Shown one piece after another: positions 1 to 10,430 of a stretch of 64,000 bases of DNA (its first letter is position 1; each line of letters opens with the position of its first letter). This DNA comes from Escarpia spicata (lineage: Eukaryota; Annelida; Polychaeta; Sabellida; Siboglinidae). A program made the position numbers and the translations under genes. The stretch lies in contig OZ023213.1 of assembly GCA_963995525.1 (NCBI GenBank), forward strand, positions 19,688,059-19,752,058, given 5' to 3'. The notes under the pieces are model-generated. The model was not told the DNA's origin and made no database searches. It was given only the letters and a program-made list of their open reading frames with translations.

Positions 1-257
1 ATAGGTTCAGACGGCGGCGGCTTATATTATAACCGATATATTCTAAATGTCAGAACGATAGGTTCAGACGGCGGCGGCTATTACAGCAACCGAATTGTAA
101 CCGATATATTCTAAATGTCAGAATGATATGTTCAGACGGCGGCGGCATATACACAGCAACCGAATTATATGTGTCAGAACGAAAAGTCAGACGGCGGCGG
201 CCTATATACAGCAACCGAATTCTAGGTGTCAGAACGATCAATCAGAAGGCGGCGAAT
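1..257. repeat. GC-box minisatellite, about 57-68 bp unit
   Basis: Four to five degenerate units each contain TCAGACGGCGGCGGC, then an AT-rich part with ACCGAAT and TGTCAGAACG. Units differ in length by small indels. The array is cut by the window edge, so its full length is unknown. No gene is supported here; open frames across it are by-products of the repeat. Confidence 0.85.
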
Positions 258-912
258 AACTGATTGTCACGGGTGTACTGCGATAGTCTTTTAGTACTTC
301 TCGCAGGGCGCTCGGTGACAGTGCTACACGAGAAACGTTCCTCCGGCAGTGTGCCCCAGTAGTCGCCATGATACATCACTGGCCTGTGTTATATACACAC
401 AGCTCTAGCATGCATCTTCGGGCCTGTTCTAACAAACAGCTCCCTCGCAGTGTCTGGCTGCACCCCCCCCCCCCCAACAGCCAGCCCTGGTCGTCTTTAA
501 AGCCCTCCTTATATACAGCTAAACGTGTAGCCTTGGTACAGACGCTGTCCTTGATTATGTCATTTCCAAAGTCTATGGTTGTCTGGAAATCTTGGCAGGG
601 TGCCAGTGAACTTACAGTAACCTTCTGAACAAAGGCCCTCTGTATAGGGTTATTGCTTCCCTAAAATCAGATGGCCTCAAATGTAAATAAATCCCCCACC
701 CCAGCTATAGCCATTTGCATATAAATTGGCTTTTCGGAGCCTATACAACATTCAGCAATTAAGAAGATGTATACTATGTGCGCTATCATTCTAAAATATC
801 TACATAAACACTGGTCTTCTTCGTGTCCCCACGCTGTCCTTTTTCCAGCGCTTCAAACCCCACATTCCCTTTAGCGAGTCGATGCAGTGGGGGAAGGGGC
901 CATGCTGGCCGA
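258..912. other. non-coding stretch
   Basis: No convincing gene. A run of C lies near 462-475. The small plus-strand open frame at 368-628 crosses that run and shows no recognisable domain. Confidence 0.5.
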
Positions 913-1157
913 GTGTGGTTGGTTCCCCCCACCTTTGCTGTTGAGGTTGTATTATGGATTATAATTATATAGGCTAATTCACATCATTTACACATTGTAT
1001 ATATATATGTATTGTATGAATTAGCTAAAAATGTGTTGGCTGAATACAAAGCTCTTTTACAAACTCATACCTGCCTTGTTACTTAACAGCAAAACTAGTC
1101 ACGATTCCTAGTCATAACTCCATTACATTACCAAGGAGCCTTGTCCCATATAAATAC
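913..1157. repeat. direct repeat copy 1 (about 245 bp)
   Basis: Nearly identical to 1673-1917, differing by one G near the start. It runs from GTGTGGTTGG to CCCATATAAATA. The 760-bp offset means the second copy is the truncated start of a tandem duplication of 913-1672. Confidence 0.9.
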
Positions 1158-1263
1158 GCCATTATGACGCAAGTCAAATGACTTTTATATGGGCATTGCT
1201 CAGGTCTTAAATTAAACAATTTACGGTATTCCTGCTGGATCTAGTCACGTGATAAATTCACGG

Positions 1264-1319
1264 TATAAAGACGAGCGGCCACGGGTCCGCTGCCCAGTTC
1301 GATTTCTCACTGAAAAAGG
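1264..1319 (+). promoter_or_regulatory. orphan core promoter plus first-exon donor
   Basis: TATAAAG at 1264 is followed about 30 bp later by CAGTTCG (initiator-like) and then by AAAAAG|GTAATC, a plausible splice donor. The arrangement and the CAGTTCG core match the promoter and untranslated exon of the secreted-protein gene at 45886-45960. No matching coding exon was found downstream before the LINE at 2 kb. It may be a promoter copied from, or lost by, a related gene. Confidence 0.4.
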
Positions 1320-1672
1320 TAATCCATTTGTTGTCATTATTGAGATCTGCATTTTGTTTCCCGCCCACCTACCCCAGCTACACCTGAGTTTATGTTACTT
1401 TAAAAGGATAGGTCTGTAAGGTGGTTTGAAAGTCTGGAAAATCTATGTAATATACACCTAATTACATGTTGGTGTGAAGGCGTTTGCAAGAATAAACTGT
1501 TGGTCTTGCTGTATGTTAGTTAATTACATTGTATATTTCTGTTGTTAGCATGACAATAATATGTACAAGGGGTTTTGGGGCGCTGTGACGCTTTCCCCTT
1601 GGTTTCAACTATTAAGGTTATAATCCGTAAACAGGTCTGGTTATAATATGTAGGGTGGGTTCAGCCACCTGC
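1320..1672. other. non-coding spacer between direct repeats
   Basis: AT-rich sequence between the promoter-like module and the second direct repeat; no gene seen. Confidence 0.5.
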
Positions 1673-1917
1673 GTGTGGTTGGGTTCCCCCCACCTTTGCT
1701 GTTGAGGTTGTATTATGGATTATAATTATATAGGCTAATTCACATCATTTACACATTGTATATATATATGTATTGTATGAATTAGCTAAAAATGTGTTGG
1801 CTGAATACAAAGCTCTTTTACAAACTCATACCTGCCTTGTTACTTAACAGCAAAACTAGTCACGATTCCTAGTCATAACTCCATTACATTACCAAGGAGC
1901 CTTGTCCCATATAAATA
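1673..1917. repeat. direct repeat copy 2 (about 245 bp)
   Basis: Second copy of 913-1157, ending in an (AT)n run where similarity stops. Near identity suggests a recent event. Confidence 0.9.
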
Positions 1918-3739
1918 TATATATATACATATATAAACATACATAACGCCCGGATAAATGAAATCGCGACAGTTGTAGCTGTATTCTCCTAGATACGCGC
2001 ACGCGCAAAAACGTCACCCGGATATTATTAATCGCCCGGATAAATGTAAGCGCACTTCTCCTTCACCAACTGTGCATCTTCAAGCGTTAGTCTACGAGAC
2101 GTAAACACCGTGGCGGTCGTGAAGTCGCAAAACAGATCGGGACAATAATTAACTACGCAAGAGTACCGACGTTGCCACAACCAAGCCGAAATGTACCAAA
2201 TTTCATAACTATGATACGTTAACGCACAATCGTGTCGGAACAAAACACTCGTCATTGCGGATCTTATACTTGAAAACCATCTCGCTATGATGGCGATATG
2301 CGAAACATGGTTGAAGTCTTCGAGCGACGCCAGTGTGATTACAGACATTGTACCAAATGGATATTCCATCAAGCACACGCCTCGCCCTACCGGCAAAGGG
2401 GGCGGTGTCGCTATTATTAATAAATCCGAAATCGTCTGACACAAACAGGATATCGATGCGTTTCGATCATTTGAACACATCGAGTGCCGGCTGAAAACAC
2501 TTACGTCATCCATAAGAATCGTTGTTATTTACCGCCCGCCGCCATCAGTGAAAATGGCTTGTCAACAACTTTTTGTTGTTGAAGAATGGGACCGTTTCAT
2601 CGACCAGCATGCCATAAAACCTGGACCTCTGATTATCTTGAAAGAGTTGAACTGTCGCTGCAAATGTTGATGCACGGCGACAGATCAATTCTGTGAATGC
2701 CACAGGAATGGTGTTGCATGTTCGCGGGCCAACCCACGGGAAAGGACACACTTTGGATGTACTCATGACCCGCAGCAGGTGAGATTCAACACAGACATTC
2801 CACTGTTCCGTTCGGGTGATCTTGACTTGCTGAACGTAGAAGAACTGGTTGATCAATACGATCATATGCTGGTCAGTTTAGTTGATTCGCACGCGTCCGT
2901 TGTTCCAGATGAATACAAGACTGGCTGCATCTCGCCATTAACCAAGAAGGCTGGACTAAATCCAGAATCAATGCAGAATTATCGACCTCTATCGAATTCT
3001 CTCTAAAGTAATCGAACGCGTTGTAGCAAAACAGCTGAATGTCCACATGCAAGAGAACAACTTGTACGACCAGTTTAAATCGGCATATCGACAAAATCAC
3101 TCAACTAAAACGGCTCTGCTTAAAGTACACAATGACATTCTGTCTGCAGTAGACCGTGGCTGTGTTGTTGTGTTGGTTATGCTTGACTTGACCGCCGCTT
3201 TCGACACCATTGACCACGGCATTCTATTGAGCAGACTCACTCACAGATTCGGTGTCACTGGCGCTGCGCTTGAGTGGTTCAGATCTTACTTGTCCGGTCG
3301 GTATTAAGTCGTTCGTATTGGAAGTGTCAAATCCTCCCCAACTGCTGTGCCGTTTGGTGTACCGCAAGGCTCCATACTCTGGCCATTGCTGTTCACTGCA
3401 TATATCACACCACTTGGCGATGTCATTAAGAAATTCGGCTTGGATTATCACATATATGCCGACCACACGCAACTTTGCGTTTCGTTTTGTCCTGGTGGAG
3501 ATGGCCAACTGAACTCAATGGATCGTTTGTGCTGTTGTCTAGAAGAAATTGGCGAATGGTCTCGGGCCAATTTACTTAAATTAAATGATCAGAAGACGGA
3601 TGTCATGGTGTTTGGAACTAAACAGAAGTTGTCATTGCTAAAGGAGATTCGTATTTTTGCCTCGACTTTGACTTCGTCTTCAAGTGCGCGCAACCTGGGC
3701 GTTGTATTTGATCAATCCCTCAACATGACTAACCACATA

Positions 3740-4160
3740 CCCAGCCAGCACGCCACCCGAGGGCGGATCTGAGCGGCTGGGAAGCGGCACCCGTCGGCAC
3801 ACGACAGTCGCCTGCCAGCCGTCTTCCAGCCGCTGTTGACCAAGTAACAGAGTCCTTTAGTCATTTAGTGACATTTGACACTACGGTGTACGGTGTACCG
3901 CCATTTTTGAACAAACTGACAGTTAGAGGAAACAGTAAAAGCAGATATCCGGGGAAAATGTACGTTTATAGTCATTCTGTTGTAAATCTTTGTATATTTC
4001 TAGATTATTCAAATACATTAATTTTGACTATGCGCCGCCTTCGGTCCGAAGGCGAGCCGCCGGACAAAAATCTCTCGGCCCGCAGGCGGATGCCGACCGC
4101 GGGCCGATGACTTTGCCGCTCTCGGCCCGCTGTCGGCCCGCTGTCAGTGTGCTATCTGGG
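3740..4160. mobile_element. MITE with TA target duplication inside the LINE
   Basis: The insert begins CCCAGCCAGCACGCC and ends GTGCTATCTGGG, so its ends are imperfect inverted repeats (CCCAG..AGCAC). It is flanked by TA on both sides. Removing it with one TA joins AACCACA-TA to AGTGCC and restores the LINE reading frame (TNHI-SAICRTAYVHLHN), which fixes both borders. The interior is GC-rich with short GGCCCGC repeats and no coding capacity. The TA duplication suggests a Tc1/mariner-like or related transposase, but the superfamily is uncertain. Confidence 0.8.
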
Positions 4161-4235
4161 TAAGTGCCATTTGCCGAACAGCGTATGTGCACCTCCATAA
4201 CACCAGTCGTATCAGGTTGTACGGAATTAAGCGTT

Positions 4236-5064
4236 GCATAAATTCCTAGTAATTACTTGTCCATGAAATATAGTAATTATTATATAGGAAGTTATGTTAA
4301 TAAGTATATCCTTAGAACTGTTTTAGTCTAGTAGCTTGTGTTCTTATAACTAGATCTGAGATACAGGATGTTCCCATAGGTTTAGCTCAGGTCAGATCCA
4401 AAGATAGCTGGGCTGGACAATAGTCGGGAGATGAGTCAGTTAGCAGATAAGGTAATGTGGGATCAGAGACCAGGTAGCCAGGTAGCCAGGTAGCCAGGTA
4501 GCCAGGTAGCCAGGTAGCAAGGTAGCCAGGTAGCCAGGTAGCCAGGTAGCCAGGTAGCCAGGTAGCCAGGTAGCGAGCCTGACTGTAGCGCCCCATATTA
4601 AGAAATGCAGAAGAGGCACTGACCAATGGGAATCGCGAGTCACTAGGAAGAGAGGGAAGTAGCGAGTACTTAAGGAAAGAGTAGTGCGTGATTGGGATTG
4701 GATTGAGAGAGGCATTGGAGGAGAACCATGTAACATTACGTGTGGTTCCCACGGAGGACCAGTATTGATTGTACTGATCTGTATCATGCTAACTGTCTGT
4801 ATTAAAGTTCTTGAAACGAACAGTGGAAAGTTTTCTGCGATAATTGAGTAATTAGAACCTTCCTCTGTGAGTACCTGATGTCTATCAGACAGTGACGCAT
4901 TGGCTGAACTGAGTAGGTCGATGTCTAAATTGTTTAGGAAATCAACGCAGAGGAAGAACGTTGCAACACGTGCCCAAATTAGAATACCGAGTCTACAAAC
5001 GGAATAGGCAGATGCAATAAATGGAAATAACAGTAGACACCGGGCATTCTACAAGGTGATACCT
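4236..5064. mobile_element. second insertion in the LINE, possibly LTR-derived
   Basis: LINE similarity stops after the frame ending GIKRCIN (about 4235) and resumes at KPLVHAFVISRLDYG (about 5070). The intervening segment carries an 8-bp minisatellite and a stretch near 4790-4830 with a poly(A)-signal-like ATTAAA. It could be a solo LTR or another non-autonomous element; no clear terminal repeats were found. Confidence 0.45.
4470..4575. repeat. 8-bp minisatellite (CCAGGTAG)n
   Basis: About 13 head-to-tail copies of CCAGGTAG with one CAAGGTAG variant. Reverse-strand frames reading LATWLPGY repeats are translations of this repeat and not a gene. Confidence 0.95.
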
Positions 5065-5530
5065 CACAAAGTATGCGACTAAACCACTTGTGCACGCTTT
5101 CGTCATATCTAGATTGGACTACGGGAACGCGCTACTGGCTGGACTACCACTTGACCACATTCACAAACCCCAGCGACTCCAAAACATGGCAGCCAGAATC
5201 ATCACGTTCAAAGCTCGCCGTGACCACATAACTCAGTTCTAAAAGAATTACACTGGATGCCAATCAAATGCCCAATCGAGTTTAAAATACTCTTTTATGT
5301 GTTCAGATGTCTGAACGGGACGGCGCCGCTGTATCTTGCCAACCTGTTAACCAGGCACTGTCCGGGACGCACACGTTCATCTGAACAACTTTTGCTTGAA
5401 GTTCCACGAACGAACCCGGTCAGTTTCGGAGACATGTCCTTTCGTGTGATTGGACCTCGACTATGGAATGCACTGCCCATTGCTATAAAGTGCAGCAGAA
5501 CTCTATTCAAAGTTATTTATAGTCCCATGT

Positions 5531-5829
5531 TAGATAGGTCGTTTACAAAAAAATACGACAGATATCCAAATTGTGTGTCGACATCCTCAACATCGTTTCA
5601 CTTTCACAACGAAATGGTGCCGCCGTCTAGCGACCAAACTGTTAAAAATGGAACACTAGTAGTTCCCACCAAAGATTCTGATTCTGATGTTTGATAGTGT
5701 AAGACCCCTACTGGGACATCGCGGTTTGGGATGGAAGGGATGGGAAAGGGTATAGATGGGTGTTGGAGGGGGTGGGGGGGGGGGGAGCGTAGGGGGGGGG
5801 GCGGGGCTGTGTTGTTTATGGGAGGTACC
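5531..5829. other. G-rich spacer between LINEs
   Basis: Contains the tail of the first LINE, then a G-rich tract around 5765-5810 with two long G runs. No gene seen. Confidence 0.5.
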
Positions 5830-5972
5830 TGAAGGGTGCAGCTGTCAGGTCAATACCCTGCATTGCACCCTTGAAGACGTCCAGGTTGTTGGAGATGAAT
5901 GTGTTACATGGAAGTCTGTTCCACTGTGCTATTGTTCGGGGAAAGAAGCTGTAGGTGTAGTAGTTGTGGAAG

Positions 5973-6100
5973 CAGTGGCGTAGGCAGGATTTTGTATTAG
6001 AGGGGCCCATCCGGCATCCAAGCAAGCAATAAGCAATTGTATATATATATGAGAAACCGACACAACGCAGCATTGCGATGGAATCATGCAATATTGTACA

Positions 6101-6178
<78 letters not shown>

Positions 6179-7017
6179 CTCAAACCCAACTCGTTTAAAC
6201 TGAATGACGACATAACAACCAAGTTTACTGACCATCCCGATGACGTAGCTGCCAGTTCAATAACAACTTTCACAGAAATCATCAAACTAAGAGAAAAAAG
6301 ACACAAACCAGAGAGACACGAACCCATAAAGTCCCTACGTAATATCCACCTAAAGCCACCATATTTCCCATGTTATTTCTCCCAAATCTACAGACAAACG
6401 ACATGACAAATACCAACACTTAGTCACTTACTGCAATGAAACAATAAACATTCGTACCTTAACACGGATGATGAGGCGCTGCTGGCGTTCAACCAATAAA
6501 TAACTACACAACAAATCCATACCGCGGCGGCGCCGTCGAGTGAGCTTCACAAAAATGTTCGTGTCATGTGTAACGTTGTCGCTTATTAAACTTAATAAAT
6601 TCACAATACGAAGTTCCGACTACCCAGTGGAAAATCGACTAGATAAATTGATTTGGCGGTAACGTGCAACCTGATCTTAGTCCAGTAACTAATCATCTTG
6701 CCGGGCAACCACCATTTTGCATCCTTGTGTTGATATATTAATAGGCATTAGCCATCGTTGCCCCTCAAGCACATTGTGAACGATGGGCAGAAGCGGCGGA
6801 TTCCTCCACTTTAGTTAATTTAATCCCATTTGAATGATGACACATTTCTTTGCCAAAGGGTAGGATTGGGAAGTCCTACACAGGCATCCCTATAACCTCT
6901 GTACCTTGTCACTCTATGAATCAGGCAACCAGTTACAGGTCCTCGTGCAATCCCCTACCCTCCAAATTTTCCGGGATTGGGGGGCCATGGCCCCCTTGCC
7001 CCCTGGCTACGCCACTG
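5973..7017 (+). mobile_element. hAT-type non-autonomous transposon, copy A
   Basis: Starts CAGTGGCGTAGGCAGG and ends CTGGCTACGCCACTG, the inverted complement with mismatches. Flanking 8-bp duplications are TGTGGAAG and TGTGGGAG (one mismatch). Removing it rejoins LINE frames HLPH and NYYTYSFFPRTIAQWN. It carries a long (CA)n and no transposase. It is the same family as copy B, in inverted orientation. Confidence 0.85.
6102..6177. repeat. (CA)n microsatellite
   Basis: About 38 uninterrupted dinucleotides inside hAT copy A; the corresponding position in copy B carries (GT)n, so the tract belongs to the element. Confidence 0.95.
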
Positions 7018-7377
7018 TGTGGGAGGTGGATATTTGTCTGTATTTGTATGGGTGATTGGATCTTGTTTGGCGGTGTCCGGGCTCGAGGCATTGATTGGGA
7101 TCGATGTCTATGAGATTGTTCGCGAATTTGTATATATAAGCCTGGCCTTAGCCTTCCTCTGTTCTAGGGTTGGCCAGGAGAGGACAGAGGTCAAGGCAGC
7201 TCCAGATACTTCCCAGCTATAGTTATATGAACTATGAATCTTGCTGCCTGACCCGGGCCTGAATCCCCTCCAGACAGTTGATGTTTCGAATGGTATGTGG
7301 GTCCCATACCGAGCAGCAATACTTGAAATGTGGGCGGACCAGGCTCTGATAGGCATAGCTCTTGATGGACTGGGGGA
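7018..7377 (-). mobile_element. LINE fragment between the two hAT copies
   Basis: Minus-strand translation gives QSIKSYAYQSLVRPHFKY followed by a VWDPHT block and a C-terminal part, the standard region after the LINE reverse transcriptase. It is continuous with 8219 upwards once hAT copy B is removed and with 5972 downwards once copy A is removed. Confidence 0.8.
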
Positions 7378-7900
7378 CAGTGGCATAGCCAGAGGAGGGG
7401 GGCCAAGGGGGCCATGGCCCACCCCAATCCCGGAAAATTAGGAGGGCAGGGGACTGAAGATATATAAATAGTTGCCTGATTTATAGAGTGACAAGGTGCA
7501 GAGGTTATAGGGGTGCCCGTGTAGGACTCCCAAGTCTTTGGCAGAGAAATTTGTCATCATTCAGATGGGATTGAGTTACCCAAAGTGGAGGAATCCGACG
7601 CTTCTGCGGTAGGTGATAAGCATCCAGCAGGCTGCAGCCCAAGAGGTGATAGGGCAACGAAACTGTCATAATTCACAATGTGCTTGATGGGTAATGCCTA
7701 TTTATATATCAACATAAGGATGCAAAATGATAGTTGCCCGGCAAGATAATTAGTTACTGGACTAAGATAAAGTTGCACGTTATGGCCAAAGCAATTTATC
7801 TAGATTTTCCACTGGGTAGTCGAACTTCGTATCGTGAATTAATTAATTTTAATAAGCGACACCAACGTTACACATGATGGACATTTTTGTGAAGCTCACT

Positions 7901-7902
<2 letters not shown>

Positions 7903-7948
<46 letters not shown>

Positions 7949-7949
7949 G
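7903..7949. repeat. (CCG)n trinucleotide run
   Basis: About 15 CCG units inside hAT copy B; copy A has only a short CGGCGGCG at the equivalent place, so the run expanded after the copies diverged. Confidence 0.95.
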
Positions 7950-8051
7950 GTAGAGGTTTGTTGTGAAGTCACTGGTTGAACGCCAGCGCCTCACCACACA
8001 CACATACGCACGCACGCACACATACAAACACACATGTATATATACATACAT

Positions 8052-8052
<1 letters not shown>

Positions 8053-8130
<78 letters not shown>

Positions 8131-8137
8131 CGTGCGT
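8053..8137. repeat. (GT)n microsatellite
   Basis: About 37 GT units followed by (GCGT)n inside hAT copy B. Cys-Val or His-Thr reading frames over it are artefacts. Confidence 0.95.
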
Positions 8138-9074
8138 GCGTGTGTCATATCAGGCTACTCATTGCTTGCTTGATTGCCGGATGGCCCCTTCCAATACAAA
8201 ATCCTGCCTACGCCACTGCTGGGGGACAGCCTTTAAGTTTCTCTTGATGAATCCAAGCTTGCTGTTTGCTTTACTGACTATCTTGTTGATGTGTGGGTTC
8301 CAGGAGAGGTTGTTTGATATGTCTATCCCGAGGTGTGTTGCTATTGGTATTGCTCTGAGTGTTGTGCCATGTATTGTGAATAAGCTATTTGTCGGTAATT
8401 TTGATTTGGTGATGTGCATTACTTCACATTTGGAGGGGTTGAAGGCCATTTGCCAGTTTTGCTCCCACCCAGCATTGTCAGCGAAACGTTTCAGGGGTGT
8501 TCCAGGAGAAATACGTGTGGGCATGTCGTTATAATATAGAGAAGGAAAAGGAGGGAGCCAAGGACAGTCCCCGTGGGACTCCAGAGCTCACGTGTACCTG
8601 AACCGACTTGCACCCTTCTACCAGCACTTCTTGTGATCTATTGGTCAGAAAATTTTTAATCCAAAGGTGCGTGCTGGCTCTAATTCCATAGTACGTGATC
8701 CAGTCCAGTGTCCAAGTCTGTTTGCATACAGGAATTAATGGATGTTTTGATTGCCATGAGTACTCCTCCACCTCTGGAGGATCGATCTTTCCTATATATT
8801 GTGTAATCATCAGGTAGGATTTCCGAAGTTTCAATATTCTTGTTTAGCCATGTCTTGCATCCAAATACATTATATATTATCAGGGTTGGTATTGTATATT
8901 GTGAGTTGGAGATCTGGCTTTTTGTTTTTCGGCTCTGAAAGGTTATGACAATGGCTCGTAAGTTGTTATTTTTGTTCCATAATTTAATATTTTATCTCAT
9001 GGGGTTCAGGTTCGGTTGTGTGAGGGGAGGAGTGGGCTATATATATAGAGCTTCCGTAGCTGGAGACTGAGCTC

Positions 9075-9275
9075 TGGAGACTGCTCACGATGATCCATGA
9101 CTTGATGAGCACCCTGGCAAAAACTCACCAAATTGATCTTATACTTCTAGACTTCTCTAAAGCTTTTGACAGTCCCTCACAATTGACAGTGTCAAAAGCC
9201 AGTCTAGAAGTATAAGATCGGTTTGGTGGGTTTTTCCAGGGTGTTCATCAAGTCATGGATCGTCGTGAGCAGTGA
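9075..9275. repeat. fold-back LINE junction
   Basis: The segment 9075-9178 (plus orientation, coding LILLDFSKAFD) is followed directly by its imperfect reverse complement at 9188-9275. This is a head-to-head joint of two pieces of the same LINE region, with a spacer of roughly 10 bp. Twin priming during retrotransposition commonly creates such inversions. Confidence 0.8.
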
Positions 9276-10430
9276 AGTCTCACAGGAACGTCTACGTCTG
9301 AAGCCATGTTGTCGGTCAGCAAGTATATTGTGGGATTCAAAGTGGTTATGGATTGATTTGGATATAAATAGTGTGCTCAATAATGTTGCAGGGTATACTA
9401 GTAAGGGAGACTGGTCGATAGTTAGAAGCAGTTGTTTTGTCATTCTTTTTTGTAAATGGGAACTATATGTGCTTTCAGCCAGTCTAAGGGGAGAGTTCCT
9501 GAGTCTGTTGATTTCGGGAATATAATTATCAGGATGGGTGGTATTTTGGAGGTCATTCCTTCGGGATTCTCTGGCAGGGATGTTGTCTGGGCCACGGGTT
9601 TTGGTTACTTTTATATCTTTCAGTAATTTCTCAACAGTTTTCACTAGTCAGGTCTATATAGTAAGTTAGTCGCTGTTTTGTAATTTTCTGAGAAGGTCAA
9701 GGAGGTCCAATCAATTTTGGGACAGTTAAAATCGCCGGCTATCCATATATTGTGTTTTCCATTTTGGCTAATCCTGCTAATGGAGCTCCATAGATTGGCC
9801 AGTCCCGTCTCATCGGTTGGGGGTCGATAGAAGCTACAAACATAAAGATCTGGGTTTTGTTTTAATTCATTTTTTTCCCCAGATACGCTCTCCACCATAC
9901 AGTGTCCAAGTCTGTTTGCATACAGGAATTAATGGATGTTTTGATTGCCAGGAGTACTCCTCCACCTCTGGAGGATCGATCTTTCCTATATACTGTGTAA
10001 TCATCAGGTAGGATTTCCGAAGTTTCTATATATTCTTGTTTAGCCATGTCTTGCATCCAAATATATTATATAATTATCAGGGTTGACAATGGCTCGTAAG
10101 TTGTTATTTTTGTTCAAGAATTTAATATTTTCTCTCATGGGGGGTTCAGGTTAGATTGTGTGACGGGAGGAGTGGGCTATATATATATAGAGGGCTTCCA
10201 TAGCTGGAGACAGCTAAAGTGGAGGTAGTCATCATCAGAAAGAAAGGAGAATCTGTTGCTGTCACAGTCAGTGTCGTAGGGTGGGTCAAAGAAGGTGGTT
10301 GATAGGTTTGGTAAGCCACGTACACCCTGGACAGTACCAGGAGACATTTCTCATGTTGGTTTTCTTTGCATGTCGCACTTGGTACTGGGTTTTGTGTTGT
10401 TGGTGTCGTAAACTGTTTGCATGTCATTAT

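Larger units (their letters stand above)
2020..5530 (+). mobile_element. degenerate non-LTR retrotransposon (CR1/jockey-like LINE)
   Basis: Plus-strand frames give, in order, an endonuclease part (about 2240-2570, with CETWL, GGGVAII and IYRPPPS-type motifs), a linker (2779-3000), and reverse transcriptase (3047-3770) with LDLTAAFDTIDH, GVPQGSIL and a catalytic box in which the second Asp is lost (YADH instead of YADD). The C-terminal part (5070-5530) reads SRLDYGNALLAGLP, LHWMPI, and FRVIGPRLWNALP. Several frameshifts and stops make it a dead copy. It is interrupted by a MITE at 3740-4160 and by a second insertion at about 4236-5064. The 3' end is not sharply defined. Confidence 0.85.
7378..8218 (-). 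mobile_element. hAT-type non-autonomous transposon, copy B
   Basis: Begins CAGTGGCATAGCCAGAGG and ends CCTGCCTACGCCACTG. It is flanked by perfect 8-bp duplications CTGGGGGA (7370-7377 and 8219-8226), the hAT signature. Its sequence is the inverted counterpart of copy A, including the shared region with AGTTCGACTACCC-type sequence and a (CCG)n tract. Removal restores LINE reading LKAVPQSIKSYAY. Confidence 0.9.
5830..10430 (-). mobile_element. rearranged minus-strand LINE complex
   Basis: Read on the minus strand from 10430 down: a low-complexity N-terminal part, endonuclease (10056-9644; SRGGGVLLAIKTSI, SFYRPPTDE, IAGDFNCPKIDW), reverse transcriptase N-half (9644-9204; QHGFRRRRSCETSL), a fold-back junction (9075-9275), a duplicated 5' part (9070-8700), reverse transcriptase C-half (8700-8219; KNFLTNRSQ, SSGVPRG, NPSKCEVMHITK), then two pieces (7377-7018, 5972-5830) separated by hAT insertions. 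The last piece reads YSFFPRTIAQWNRLP, the usual C-terminal block of such LINEs. It is a dead, rearranged mosaic of one or two copies. Confidence 0.8.

Noticed and set aside
4387..4787. Leu-Ala-Thr-Trp-Pro-Gly-Tyr repeat protein
   Set aside because: Translation of the CCAGGTAG minisatellite.
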